Part shown: in pieces, positions 1-14,017 of the stretch | Position numbering within the stretch: the first letter of the stretch is position 1 | Layout: the number at the start of each line of letters is the position of its first letter | Assembly: GCF_000004075.3 (NCBI RefSeq) | Contig: NC_026661.2 | Coordinates: forward strand, 19,868,307-19,932,306 | Reading direction: 5' to 3' | Source of the DNA: Cucumis sativus | Lineage: Eukaryota; Streptophyta; Magnoliopsida; Cucurbitales; Cucurbitaceae | DNA: 64,000 nt | Made by a program: the position numbers and the translations under genes | Notes under the pieces: model-generated | What the model was told of the DNA's origin: nothing | The model's input: the letters and a program-made list of their open reading frames with translations, nothing else | The model's database searches: none

Positions 1-556
1 TCTTGAAGAAGCTCTTTCAGATTCACCTACTTCGTTCATTACGCCATTTTCCATTTGATCTCTCCGGGAAGAAATGTTACCTCCGCTGCCGTACAGTCCA
101 AATTCCATTTGAAACGAGGACGCTGCGCTATTCGGCGATGCGGTTCGATCTTCGCCTTCATCTGCAAATAATCGATTTCCTTTAGAAAAATTAGGGGGGA
201 AATGATTCGATGATTTTTGTAGTGATTTAGTACGGCCTTTCGAGATTCTTACCGTTTTCGGACGACGGCCATGGAAATCCTTGGTACGGGTTAGTTAGGT
301 TTCGAGGAACGGGATTATGAGGGAGAAGATCGAGTTGAGTCGGTGGATCTTCATTACCGTCGGATTCATCTTCTCCTTGATTAGGTTTGTCTTCGTCGTC
401 TTCTTTATCTCCGGCGACGGAACGGCCAATCGATAAGTCGACACAGAAGCCCAAATCTTTGCGGGAAAGTCGGCGCTGGGGGGAGGGGACTTGAGATTGC
501 TTCTCGACAAAGCGAAAGGGCTTGGGGGCGTCGCCCAAGCTGAGGCCAAGCTCCAT
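1..556 (-). CDS. HD-Zip class II homeobox-leucine zipper protein, 5' part only (exons 1-2)
   Basis: Two exons can be read on the minus strand: exon 1 at 253-556, a 91-bp intron with GT donor at 251-252 and CAG acceptor at 162-164, and exon 2 from 161 past the window edge. The phase (1) is consistent and gives an acidic linker followed by a Ser-rich stretch ending in ...ERASSR, the usual run-up to the homeodomain. The protein begins MELGLSLGD, which contains an LxLxL (EAR-type repression) motif, and has a conserved LDLLPHNPVPR block near residue 75. These are hallmarks of the HD-Zip II N-terminal domain, closest in my recollection to HAT14. The homeodomain and leucine zipper lie outside the window, so DNA binding is inferred from the family. 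HD-Zip II proteins are nuclear, often act as repressors and mediate shade and auxin responses. The start is the first Met, directly giving the family N-terminus. Confidence 0.85.
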
Positions 557-740
557 CTGTGCGGCGGCGCAGAGGGAGAAAGGTAAGGAATGGAGTGAAC
601 GGGGAGTTCGGGAGTGGAGAGGACTGCGGGAAAATGGAAAAAGAGAGTACAGAAATATCGATACGATGAGTCAAATAAATATAAGGCAGATGCAGACTCC
701 AAAAAATAAATTAGAAAATCACTATATTAATTAGCCTTAA
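557..740 (-). promoter_or_regulatory. 5' UTR and proximal upstream region of the HD-Zip II gene
   Basis: This is a GC-richer block than the DNA beyond 740. On the minus strand it is pyrimidine-rich just before the ATG at 556, as expected of a plant 5' leader. No TATA box or transcription start could be fixed by eye. Base composition drops to AT-rich spacer beyond about 740. Confidence 0.4.
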
Positions 741-777
741 AACGCTGTGTGCATTTAAATCTCAAGATTTTCTCCTT

Positions 778-812
778 TCTTTTTTCTTTTTTCTTTTTTC
801 TTTTTTCTTTTT
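778..812. repeat. CTTTTTT-type pyrimidine microsatellite
   Basis: About five tandem copies of a 7-base C plus poly-T unit, directly upstream of the HD-Zip gene's leader. Seen directly in the sequence; no function is inferred. Confidence 0.8.
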
Positions 813-3800
813 AATTTCTATTTTTCTTTTTAAACTTTCATTTTATTAGTATTTGTTTATTTATTTATTTATTCAAATTTAACTTGTCTTAAGAAATTTT
901 ATATTTTTGTCGTAACATACAAATCAATTTATTATTAATAGTTTGGATAAAATGAAATCTATTATCTATCATTTTATTGCTGATCCTTATGGTAGACAAT
1001 TTACAAATAAATATATATATATATATTCAACTATCCGTACTGTTTACATATTTAATTAATAAAGATAAAGATTGAACCTGTTATTTCTAAAATCAAATGT
1101 CATATCAATAATTATCAAACTAAGTTCCATTCGACAACAAATAAGTAAATATGTTTAAAATAACATTAATTTAACGTAATGTGAGAATTTATAAGAATAC
1201 TTGACTTTAAAGTTTCTTTCTATTTTCAAGTTTATTTAAGTAAAACCTTAAAATAAAAATCTTAGGTACATAGTACGTAGTACGATTCACGTATATTGTG
1301 TACATAAGACATACAAAGATATATTCACTCAAATATATCATTAAATTAAAAGTTTGAAAACTCTTATATCTGTATGACCAAAATAAGTTGAGCTACACTG
1401 AAAGGTTATGTTAAAAAAGGAATTAAAACTTAGAATGGAAAAAAGAAAAAGAGAAGCAATATTATTGTTTAGTTGTTCATATGGTGTGTGGGAAACCAGT
1501 TTGACCGACATACATCTCTCAGGTTGACAAACACACGTGATACCCCATTTTTATTTTTCCAATTTAAATTATATAATGTATAATTTGAAATTTGAAATTA
1601 AAAAAATAGAATTTATTTTATTTAAAGAAAAAAAAAAAAAAGAGGATGATTTTGGTGGCAGTGGCTTGGTGGTTAAGGTTGTCGTGTGGGGGAAAAAGAA
1701 AAATTATATATAAAAAAAAGAAGCGCGTGAGAATACTCAAGAGTCAAATCGGGGTCCACGGATTATTACGTGCTCATCATCCCCTCTTAACGCCTCAGAT
1801 CCTATACATTCTTCACGTCCATCTCACGCTCCAAATACTCTATCCTCTCTTCTTTCAAACCTTTTTCCTACGTTTCTCCATTCCTCTCCATTATACGGAC
1901 TCTTCTTTTCAATTTTCTATATATATTCTTTATGTATTTTTCTTCCAAATTTTACTATTAATTACTAATAGTAAAACCTTGGATTTGGGGTTGCATGCAT
2001 GTTCATAGCCTATATGCTCTCTTTAGAATAAGGTCACCCTTACCTTTTTTCCCTTTCTTTTCATGTCAAAATAACTCTCCCTACCCCCTCCCTAAACTCT
2101 ATACTTTCCTTTTCTCTATCTTCATTTTAAATTTATGATTTATCCCTACATCTACATCTTAATTCAACACATAGTTTAAAACACACAACACACGTTAATC
2201 AAATATCGTAGGTTTTAATCTAAAGAAAGATTAATAAAAATATTCTATATATCATCACTTCCTTTTTCAAAACAATAATGAAAGGAGAGGATTTGAATCT
2301 CTAACCTATTGATGCTTAGAAGTGTTTGTTTCAAATTAGTATAAGTAGACTCAAACTTTGCTACTGTGATTGAGGAACAAAATCTATGCTACACTCTACA
2401 ATGTTGTTATTATCATATTTGACATGAGTGTAATATGTGTGTATATCATGATGCTATCTTGCGTCTTTACTAGATTGAATGTTTTAATTTGTTGTTTGTA
2501 AGTGATTATATATCTTGTATGGAGCTAGTATGATTCTTGTTTTTTTAAAGACATTTTTGTTTTGTTGGGTGTGCTTTATAATAAAACTTTAAAGAGATTA
2601 ATATTGGCATGCAACCATATTTTGGGTATAAGTTATTTTGTATTTTTAGGATGAATATATAAAAATGGATTTAACTTTTTTAAAAAAATGAAATTATATA
2701 TGGTGGAGAAAGACAAAGAATGAAAGCGTCATCCGCATCTTATCTATATTATTTATTTGAGCTTTTGCAATTACACCATGGACCTACCTGCTCCTTTCAT
2801 GCAACACCATTTGACTGCTTCTATTATTTTTAATAATTTCAAGTTTAAATATGTAATAATTATTACAAATAATTATACTTTCTTTTTATTGTTGAATATA
2901 TAAATATATAGATAGAAATAGATATTTGGAATTTGGTGTGAACAAATCCTTAACCAAATCGGAGTGTAGCCCCTTGAACCATGTTTCACCTTTTCCTTAT
3001 CCAATGAATAAGTTAAATTTTTGAAAACTAATTTTATCTTATTACTTGCTTAAACTAAAAAAAAATTGAAAATACTTATTTAAACACTTAGAAAACTAAT
3101 CTAATTAAGCTCTAATATTTTGTGATATATAAAGTAATATTTAAATACATGGTCCATAACACACATAAATTAATATAGATTAAAATAATTGGTCATTCAC
3201 ATTATGATATGTGAACAAAAAATTGGAAAGATTGCCCTAATCACGTCCCAATCTTTTTGAAAAAGTGGAGAAAAGAAACAGGAACAAAAAATTGGTATTT
3301 TTTTTTTAAATTCATGAATATATATAATAATAATAGTAATAAATAATATTTATTATGGTAATAAAAGGTGGAGGTTTATTTGTCTGTGATGAAGGTTACA
3401 AGAGGGGTTCATCCTCATGATAATGCCTCTTTAAATTTTTCATAAATGCATATCATCCATTCACATGCTATTACTAACTCAAATATGTCACCCACACCTT
3501 TTCTTTTTTTCTTTTTTCTTTCAATAACTTCCATGTTTTATTATTGTTTTCAATAGTACTTTATTTATTAGATATGACATCTATTATAACATATCATTAT
3601 TTCATTTCTTACTCCAATATTCTTTTTTTAAAAAAACTATGTAATTATTATACTTTTATTTCTCTATATTTTATTTATCTCACATTATTTAACCTTATAA
3701 TGAAAATGTGAAAATTTATAGCAAATAATATGAAAATATAGTACTACTTTAAAACATTTTGCAAATACTACAAATATTGATTAGATGATTGTAATTTTTT

Positions 3801-6800
3801 TAAAATTTAAAGTTTACCCATCAAATTGAAAACTAATATTGGTAGCAGCTGTATATTTGAATTGTATTGTTTGTTTTAATGTTGTTTATTCAATTGATTA
3901 TTTTTTAGTAATTAAAGTGTCGAAACTAAAATAAAATAAAATTACCATAAAAATATTTAAATTTAACTTAGAAGAGGGGCCACAAATTTTGATGGTAGAT
4001 TTGTTCCACACACAAAGATTTGGGAGATTTTGTTGGTATTTTCCTGGATTATTTGATGGACTGACTTAAAAAGTTGGATCAAAATATTATTTTGGTTTGA
4101 TTTTTTTTCTTTTCAAAATTGTGTTTTATAATATGTTTATTTTTTAAAAATATTTCACTTTATTATCTTTTCTCTCAAAATCCAATTTTCTAGATCTATT
4201 ACAACATCACTCATTTTTAGATAGAAAAACTTCATAAACTATTTATACTTTTTATAACACTTAACTTTATATTTTATTCAAAATTTTGTTATTTTTTCCT
4301 AATTTTCAGTTTAAGTATAAATTATCAAGTATGGAGGAAAAAAAAAACCATGAAAAATTGAGCTAACAAAACCATAATAATAGGGATATGATGCGAGGAT
4401 AATAAAAGGCCAATCAATTTTCAATTTTTTTTCAAGAAAAAAGAAAACAACAACAACAATTAGGTCATTCCTACTACCAAAATCCCTATTTTCCTACTAG
4501 CAATTGATACCCAAAAATTCCATTCAACCAAAAAAAAAAAAGGTCATTACTATTATTGGTATTATTATTATTACCAAAAAGTTTGATTTGTCAATTTGGT
4601 CACAATCATAAACATAACAAACAGTCATGTTAGATTAATTATATAGCATTGGAGCATCGTTTCAAATGATTTTCTCTTCCAATATATTATATATTTTAAA
4701 GACTTTTTAATTTATTGAATAAATAAATAAAGCTGCGTTTAACATACGCAAAAAATGGTTTAGGAAAAAAAAAAAAGAAGAAGAAGAATTTTGAAAAAGC
4801 ATTTTTTGTTTTGTTTTGTTTGCTTAAATTTTATTGGAAGAAGGGGAAAGAAAAGTTTTAAAAAAAGCCAAAATTTGTGTTTATCATTTGGGTGAGTGAT
4901 TGGTGGTTAATTGAGACTGATATTTGTCAAATCACCAAACTAACAACTAATACTCACTCCCCTTTAGAATTAATTGTCAATTTACACATTATATTACCAT
5001 CATTCATATTTTCCTTAATTAACTAAATGTTACCCATATAATCACCCACTTAAATACAATATTTGACTTTTAATCAAAACAACTTAATCATATTATTAGT
5101 GATATTATTTTCTTATTGTAATTGAACTTTCAATCTACCATTCTAGTAACACATCATTCAAATTTGACTATTTCTCATCAAGGAAAAAACAAAAGTCATC
5201 ATAGTTCAACTTTTTTTTTTCTTTTTAAATAATGCATTATGAATAATTGAACATGTCATATTGCATATAATTGAAAAGAAAATATTGGGTTTCAAGCTAA
5301 GTAATAATCTATGTGTCTTGAACCATTCTAGAGGTGGAAAGCTATTCTTAGTATAATATTCAAATCTCTCCACCAATCTTAGTAATTATAACAGACATTT
5401 TCAAATATAGTCAAATGTCAAAATATCTAGATAGTAATAACAAGATTTTGTTATATTCTGCAGTAATAATTTTTTAAAAAATTTACATGCAAAATTTCCG
5501 TTTTGTGATTGTGAAGTGTGTAGGAAAAAGTTTTGAATTATTTTTTAAAAAGGGGTCTTAATAGTTAAAAAGTGACAATCATAATATAACTATTAATTAC
5601 TTTCAATAATTTTCTTAATAGAAATGATGGGGTAATACAAAAGCAGTCTCTTTTTAACTTGTAATTATCATTCAAACAATACTTTAATGCAAGGAAAACA
5701 ACTTTTATCATTACACATGAAATATTTAATCATTGTTTAAACTTGGAATTTAGAATCAATAGTCTAAAATTATCTCCAAATTTGTGCCTAACTTAAAAAA
5801 GAAAAAAAGAAAAAAAACCCTTTAGCCATGAATATTTACAAAAAGTTCTAACCATAGAGAAATTGACACTCATTGGAAATTTTTTAGAATTATGAGAAAG
5901 TTAGTACTTTCTTTTTGTGTCGTCTTCATGAAGATAATCTATTTAAAATTTTACTCAACTTTAGTTTTTAAGATAACCTTTTTAAAACAAAAGCTTTATG
6001 AAAAAACAGTGGTTTTTTTTTTTTTTTTTTTGTTAAGGCAATAGATATATTTACTTGAATTTGTTTTAAAAAGAAAAGGAATGAAAAAGGATATTAATCT
6101 TTGAAGTTTATATTTCAAACAAAAAAAAAATATAAATACTCCTATTTTTTACTAATGATTTTTTTCAAATCTTCTTTAAAATGAGAACTTAAATTTTGAA
6201 GAGAAATATTCAAATTTTAAAAATAAAACTAAACTTGTTTTTTTTTATTATCAATTTAGGTTTTTGAAAATGACCCAAATTGACCTAGGAATAGTGTTTA
6301 TAAACTTAAAATCTCAAAGTTTAAAAACAAAATGATTATTGTGAGAGTAACTCTAAGTTATTAGGTCAAATAATAGAAACGTTATTCCCTCCTTATCATT
6401 AATGGACTCACCGCAACATCGTTATAAATCTAATTTATCACTAAAACGGTATTGATTACATCACATGTTCTAAATAAGTTTTATGAAACTTGGGTTTTAA
6501 ATTTTAAAGTTCGAGTTTAATAACGTTGTTTTAATCGTGGATAAACTTTAAACTATTGGCTTAATTAACAAAAAAAAAAAAAAAGTCCATTCATCATTGT
6601 CGCTATTGTTATTATTATTAATAGAGTCACCACAACCTCGTTTCAAATCTAACTTATCAACGAAACAATATAGTTTGTCCTACACATTTTAAATAAGTTT
6701 TATGGAACTTTAACTGTATTAGCACTATTTAAACAGTAGATAAACTCTAAATTATTGTCTCAATTAATCAAATAAAAACGTCCATTCATCATTGTCATTG

Positions 6801-7639
6801 TTGTCATTATTAATTTAGCCACCTACAACATTGTTCAAAATCTAATTAAGCAGCCAAACAGTGCCCTCACACATGTCAAATAAGTTTTATAAAATAAATA
6901 AACTACATTTTTTTCAAGGAATAAATAGATAAAGTACTAAAACTCATCGGTATTTTTCTAGTCATTCATTAATATAGCACACTATTATCTTTTAAAATTG
7001 ATTCATATCCTTCCTTATACTTTTAATTTTTTTATAAAAATTTAGTCCATAGTGTAACAATTTAATCACGTAACTTAAAAGTTGATTTCTATTATTTTTA
7101 CATAGTAGAATTTGCATTATATAAAAGTATTGATTCTATTATGAAAAAATGTGATTTAATGTGAAGAAGGAAATAGTTAGAAGTAGATAGTCCATTAATG
7201 ATGAATGAAGGAAGAAGGGAGTGAGTAAGATAATGAATTTAGAAAAGAGGGGGAGGGGAGAATGAAAAAGAAAATGGTGAGTTATTGAAGTGATAAGTCA
7301 AACATTAACTCCAAAAGATTTGTGAGCAGCCTTTCTGGTTTACCCAAGAAATCTCCCTTCTGAACAAAATCAAGTGCTCTTCCTATAAAGAAAACCCAAC
7401 AAAATCAATTTTACTTTTTTTTTCTGCAGCTTTTTTTGGAACTTGTTTTACTAAATAAACATCAATTCTCAGGTCTTTTTTTCTTTTTCTCTTCTTTTGT
7501 TATAGCCACCGAACCACCGCATGCGGCGGCGCTCTCTCTCCCGTCACCACAAACCACAAACCACAAACTTCAATTTCTTCCTTTTTACTACAATTGCTTT
7601 TCTTACTTTTAGGTTTTCCGTATAGTTTTCTGACATGTT

Positions 7640-7850
7640 TCTCCAGTGATTCTAATGAAAATAGAAGTTTAGTAATTATAATTGGTAACGATTTTAAGAT
7701 AAAAATGAATGATATAGCAACATGTAAAATGGATGCCAATTAATATAGCAAATCCTATAGACTCGGTTATATTTGCAACTTTTTTAAAATATTGCTATAT
7801 ATGCCGATATTTTGAATCTAGTTGCTACATTTACGAACGTCCATATATTT
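7640..7850. repeat. Dispersed AT-rich repeat ('tatagcaac' family)
   Basis: Contains two near-palindromically placed 'tatagcaa' blocks separated by AT-rich DNA and a second block with 'ttgctatat'. Related blocks occur near 47.64-47.83 and 62.86-63.19 kb in this window. I associate this wording with interspersed cucurbit repeats, from recollection only. Boundaries are approximate and no terminal repeats or target duplications were established. Confidence 0.4.
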
Positions 7851-10800
7851 TTTTTTTCTAAATTTTGAGTTTTGTTTCAACTTTATATACATTTTAAGGT
7901 CGAAACTCTTTAACTTTAATTTTTACTAAACACGAGTCTCGGTTTTTAAAGTTAATATCTATCAGTTGATTTAAATTAATTTAATTATTTTGTACACATA
8001 ATTATTTTAAATTATTAATGAATAGAAAAGTTAAGACGTGAGACTAAAACAAGCATTAATAGTTATTAAGAGATAAAATTATAAAATAATGAACTTTTTC
8101 CATTGGATAAGCTAAAAATTGGTAGAAGAAGAAGTACATTTTGAATTTAAGAACTAAGTAAGAGACAAAAATCAAAATTTAGGAGTAAAAGTATAACATT
8201 TAGGGACTCATGTGAAGAAAGAAAAAGGAAAAAAGGGTTATACATAAAACATGCATTTATGTATTTTCCATTATCATTAATACGTTTTTTAAGAAAACAA
8301 TGTTCAAATCAATTTGATAGTTGAGAATTCCACAAGCTTCTCACGTATTTTATTTGACTTAGTTGATAAGATTGATACCAAACCTAACTCCACAAATTTA
8401 TCTATTTTCCCTAAAAAGAAAAAAAAATTAATCCCAAAATATCGTATAATATAATTTGCATTCAATGAACTTGTGCAACTTTCAAATTTTTATTTTAATC
8501 AACATACTTTTAATTAATAAAACGTATCCACAATCACTTTCTTAAAAAAACTATGATCACATGTCTGATGTCCTCAACCTATTTACACATGTAATTAGTA
8601 TTTTGAAGGCAATTTCAAATTGTTATTCATTCTAACTCTGTTGGTGTAATTTCAAAAGCTAAAATTTGATTACCATGTTTTGCCTACATATTCTAAAATA
8701 CCCATAACATTAGTTTAGACATTATAGTAATTATCACCACAGTTTTTACTATTATTATAAAATGAAAATTTACGTTAACTACGTCCTGATTACTGTTATA
8801 GTGATAACAATTTTAATTTTAATTAGCATATTTACGCGCAATAGTAAAATTTTGAATTATATTAATAATTTATTAATATACTGTTGTTTTTATTTTTGGG
8901 AGGAATAAGAGAGTTAAAATGGGAAAAGAAAAAGGTAAAAAGAATTATGCTTAAAATAGATTTGAAAAATAATGAGAGATTAATGAGGAGACAATAATTA
9001 ACCTAACGAAACAATAATAATAAATAGGAAAAAGAGAGAGAGCGAGAGAGGAGGTGACGGGTGAGAAAAGACAGGAAGGAACGGTAACAGGTCAACTATG
9101 GGATGACAGTGTTGGCCAATTGTCACGCTTTTAGGAGCGTTGTAATTATTGAAGTCATGCAAATTTAAAATTAATTATTATATATCATTTATTATTCCTT
9201 ATTCTTTTTTTTTTTCTTTTTAAACAAACAATTAAATAAAATCAGGTAAAATGTCTGTGCCTTGAAACCCCAAAAAGCCTTTATATCACATTTCCCCACT
9301 TCTCCTCGTTATATTGCATTCATCCTCTCATTCAAAACATCACCCTCATTCTTTTCATTTATTCATCTCTCAAACTAAATAATATTTCTAATTATTCGTA
9401 CCTTTCCATTACAATTTTTATCTTATTATCCAAGACTACTGATCATAATCTATTTAGTAAATATTTAAATCAACTTCGATATTGACGAGTAACAATTGTA
9501 ACACTTAAAAATACTTTTTAAAAAGTAATGGATTTAAAATTTTCGAAACTAGCCTCTTTCGATTTTCAACTGCCAGACTTCAGTTTTGTCGATCAACTTG
9601 ATTTTTCGATCTATCATGTTTGCTTCTATGCGAAATTACTGCTTATATTGATTATTTAACATATTATCAACTTTCACGAATTCAACCGACTTTTTAAGTG
9701 TTGTTTTTGTGACAAATAATGAATGCATTCATATAATCAACATAATTATTTAAATTGAAGTTTTTAATGAACATAAAACTATACAAATTTTAGAGTTTAG
9801 GGTTTGTTGGAAATTAAATCAAAACTTCAAGTGATTTATTACCCATTTTTTTAAAAGTTTTGAGATATAAAAGATTTAATTTAACCTTAATAATATGTTT
9901 TTTTTCACTAAAAAAAGAGACATTGATGAATGAATAATTGTTGCAAACCTTATTCAATGATATCGTAATGAAAATTCACTGTTAGGAAAGCATAATGATA
10001 ATCATAACTTCCTTTTTTCAACCTTCACAATAATTCCAATTTTGCTTCTTATCAAAAATATAAAAATAATAATTATTTGGATGATATGACTTTTAGAATA
10101 AAAATAAAGTCATGTGAATGGACTAATTTTATTTTAGCAACCAAATTTCAAAGTTAGGCTATGTAAATCATTTCGTGTAAAGTGCCCACATTCTCAATTT
10201 GGTAAATAGACACACACATCAAAATACCTATAAATTTTGTCTCCACCTAACATCAACTTTTACTTCCACACAAATCTTTTTAATAAAATTTTAATCCAAC
10301 TTAACGATTACATGATTAGCTAAAATCTTAAGTTTTATCTAGTACATCTCTACCTTAACGTTTTCTATTTTACTCTATTTTTTAAGATCTTAACTTTGTT
10401 GTTAGATTTCAAAATATATAATACTAAATTGAAAATAATAAAATAAAGTAGTTTTTGTTTATTTTTATCACGGTTTAAATAAAATTTTAGAAAGCTAGTC
10501 TATTATTAATGTTATTATTTTCAAACCACAAATCTATTTATCCCTTATTAACATCTATATGCAAGTCAATGATTGTTTGATTTATTTTTAATTAGTTAAC
10601 TGGAAATTAATAAGTAGTGGGTATGTATTAGTCAAATATAAAATATTAAAATTACACACGTATACTTTAATGAAAAAATTGAACCATAAACTGAATGGGT
10701 TTAGACTTTGGTTTGACGAGGAAATTTCTAGTCTGTCTCGTGATAATTCATACATTAAGCTCTATTATTAATTATTGAACACATTGAATAATTTACTTGA

Positions 10801-13800
10801 TATAAAGGTTAGTATAGAAATCTTTTGATTTGACCAAGTCAAACAAGTAGGTGAGAATATTTTGTTTCAAGAAAAATGAATAGCAATGTGTTAAAGGCTT
10901 ATTTAAGCAATGACACGTGGCATCCATGCAAGGTAAAATGAGACTTTGGGAGAGAAAGGTTGACTATTTTTAATGGCCATTAACAAAAATCAAAATGACC
11001 CCCGGGATATGGGCAGAAGACCCAGCAGAGATGATATGAAAAGTCGATCATATATAATAATTACATTCTTAAAAATCAAATTTTAGAATTTGAATATCAT
11101 TTTTCTAATTCTTCCCTTCCACCTAAAAACGTCTAGTGGTTGAAAATAAATTCAAGGCCTTCAAATTTCATTTATTGTGTGGTTCAACTCAAATGAAAAA
11201 TACAAACTTTTGACACAACATTTAATCATACGGTACTTGATTTATATATCCTAATTACTTGACTTATTTTAAAGTTAATTCTTGCATGTAATTAATTAAG
11301 ATTTATAGTTAAAAATATCTATAAATGTAACAACATTTATTTGTTTTTATGGGTGATGGATGATAGTAAACCATGATGGTCAAAATTATGTTTAGTAAAG
11401 AAGTTGAATGAACCTTTTAATCAAGTTTATGTATAAAAGGAAAAGTATGTATTAAAGATTAAGAAAGTAAGAAAGAGAGAAGGTTGATGAAGACAATTTT
11501 GAAAATACATAGTGATTTATGTAATGACATGTTTATTTTTAACTAATTTGAGATTTTAAAATGTGAGTATTATTATTATTTAAGTATGACAATCATTACA
11601 CATATGGGAAACAAATTGATGGTGACAACGGTATTAAATAATACTTAAGAAGAGTTTTTAACACATGAAAAAAATAGGATTTTTTTTTTTTAATTTCAAA
11701 TATCATATCTCCAATCACATACCTAGATTTCAATCGTACTCTTTTGTTATAGATGTCAAAATATTATATTTTGTCACACATCCTTAAAATTATATAAATT
11801 TTCAAATTTTCAAAATTCATTAAAAAGAAAAGTGTAGAGTTCACTGGTTTTAAAGATTAGCACTAACAATGTCGGTTTTATACCATAGTTTGATAAAATA
11901 TAGTGACTGCATTTATAAAAAAAAAACTTACTAAAGTGTAAAAACTGTAGTACTTCCTACATGGTCAAATTTACAGCTTCATATACTACAACATTCATCT
12001 AAGTTTAGGCCAAAAGGTTGTAATTGTAAGTAGATCTTACTATATTTTTTTAGAAAAATTGATAATACAACACACACGATATATATAAATGGAGAAAGAA
12101 GACTGAAAATTTTCTATAAGACAAATATAATCTCGGATGCACTAACTATTTTTTGCATATTAAAAAAAAAGTGTAAATATGATTTAGATGGGTTAGGCAG
12201 ATGAAGAGGAAATTAGGGTTTGTTTTAGTTGAAAAAAAGAGAGAGAATGAGAAAGATGAGATTATATTTAGAATTACAAATTTGTTTACATTTGGTAGTG
12301 CATGGGGAGTATCTGATGTCAGAGCATGCGTTGTATCTTTTGACTTTAGAATAATAATAATAACGTTAATGTCCCTATCCCTACTTTTTATTGATATCAT
12401 AATATTCTTTAAAGCCATGCCCTTTACCTACTTCTATAATTCTACCCTCTTTTCTACTCTTCCTCCATATACATCCCTTCCAATAATTTTTTCTCCACTC
12501 TATTCTCATTTTCTTTTTTTCCAAATAACTTTTGATTACATACACACTCATTATCTCATCATAAATGTTTGATAGAAACATCATCATCGTCATATTCTTG
12601 TTAAATTACATTTTGATTTAAATTTGTGGGTTTTGTTTTTTTCAATTGATCGTTTATGCTAATTTTTTTTATTTATGTAAGATAACGAATATTGTTTTCT
12701 TTAAATTTTAATTATTGTGATTTTTTTATATATTAAAAACAATAGTATAACAAATTGTAATTTATAAAATCTATTATTGTGAATAATTCAAAATTCAAGC
12801 ATTAGAAAATTCAATTTTTATATTAAATTATGATGTATAAGAATGTAGCATGGAATGTTCGATAATTATAACAATTTAGTTTATATAAGTTTAGTTATTC
12901 GATTACGATAATCATACTATAAATTTAGTTATTCAATTATACGAGTAATCACAGTTAAATTAGCATTTTAAATTAGTTTAGAGTAGCAAGAGAACTACAT
13001 AATCATTTTAAAATGGATTTGACAAAATACCTTCTTCAATTACTTGACTTCGTGTCACATACTATTTTTAAATGTATTATAGAAATCATTTTGATGTCCT
13101 CTACTTTAGGACTCGATGCATTCTAATATTGTACTTTCAAATTTTATGATTTACGTGATTGCACAAATTTTAGCAAAGAACCTCATCTATGTTTGACAAA
13201 AAAAATGTAACTTTCAAAATGGAACAACATAGTACGGATATAGTACTTACCATAATGAATCTTAGGCTTTAAGTTAATGAAATGTTTAGGATGTTAGACT
13301 GTTTTTTAAAGAACTAGTAAAGTTAGTTCTGGAATGAAAACAAAGTTTTGAATGTAATATAAAATTTGATATTTTTATATTTAAGAAAGTAGTAGAGATT
13401 TGTATAAAGAAATTTGATGTGTATTAGAGAGAGAGTAGAAAAGAAAAGAAAGGTAAAAAACTTTTAATGAAACTTTTTGTAGATATAAAAAACGTAGTAG
13501 ATAGAAAATGGTGAGAAAGTAGAGGAATGAAAGAAGGAGTGAATGTAAAAATGGTGGAACGATAGAATAGAGAAATGAAGAAATGGTAAAAAAAAGAAGA
13601 AGAGGGGGGGAAGGGGGAGTGTTGGGAAAAGGAAAGGCAAAGGGAAGGGGGAGATGACGTGGGCCAATGAGAAGGGGAAGAGAAAGGTGGGACCCAGAAA
13701 AGAGAAGAGAAAAAGTAGATTTTGAGTTTTTGGGTCCTCAACCCATCCCCATGGATCGAGGCAATCAGGGAAGCCTTGGAAGAAAGCGAAAAAGTTTAAA

Positions 13801-13836
13801 TACCCCACAAAATAACAATAACAGTAATAATAAATA

Positions 13837-13930
13837 ATTATATATATATATATACATATATATATTTTAAATTTTTAAAAAAAGAATTATATAATAATAA
13901 TAATAATAATAATAGAAATAATAATAATAA
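13837..13930. repeat. (TA)n and (ATA)n microsatellites
   Basis: A TA-rich run (about 13,837-13,866) is followed by ATA triplets (about 13,890-13,930). Seen directly; likely polymorphic in length. Confidence 0.85.
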
Positions 13931-13937
13931 AATAATG

Positions 13938-14017
13938 AAGGGTGAAGGGTGAAGGGTGAAGGTGACTAGTCGCAGACAATAGCAATCATTAGTACGGTCC
14001 CCTTCCCCTTCCCCTTC
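13938..14017. repeat. GAAGGGT and CCCCTT short tandem repeats in inverted complement
   Basis: About three and a half copies of GAAGGGT (13,938-13,962) are followed about 40 bp later by three copies of CCCCTT (999-1016 of the 13 kb block). The two are imperfect reverse complements and could pair into a stem. Confidence 0.7.

Noticed and set aside
1646..2008. 120-codon open frame on the plus strand
   Set aside because: The peptide is low-complexity and shaped by CT-rich DNA, with no recognisable domain, splice context or leader.
2281..2340. tRNA-like B-box (GGATTTGAATCTC) on the minus strand
   Set aside because: No acceptable A-box or cloverleaf could be found around it.
12146..12593. Overlapping open frames of 70-123 codons on both strands
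   Set aside because: Three overlapping frames in pyrimidine/purine-biased DNA; compositions are Phe/Ile/Lys-rich and none has family similarity.
13424..13808. Pro/Ser/Phe-rich minus-strand frames
   Set aside because: They arise from translating an AG-rich tract and are present in two frames at once, which is typical of simple sequence.
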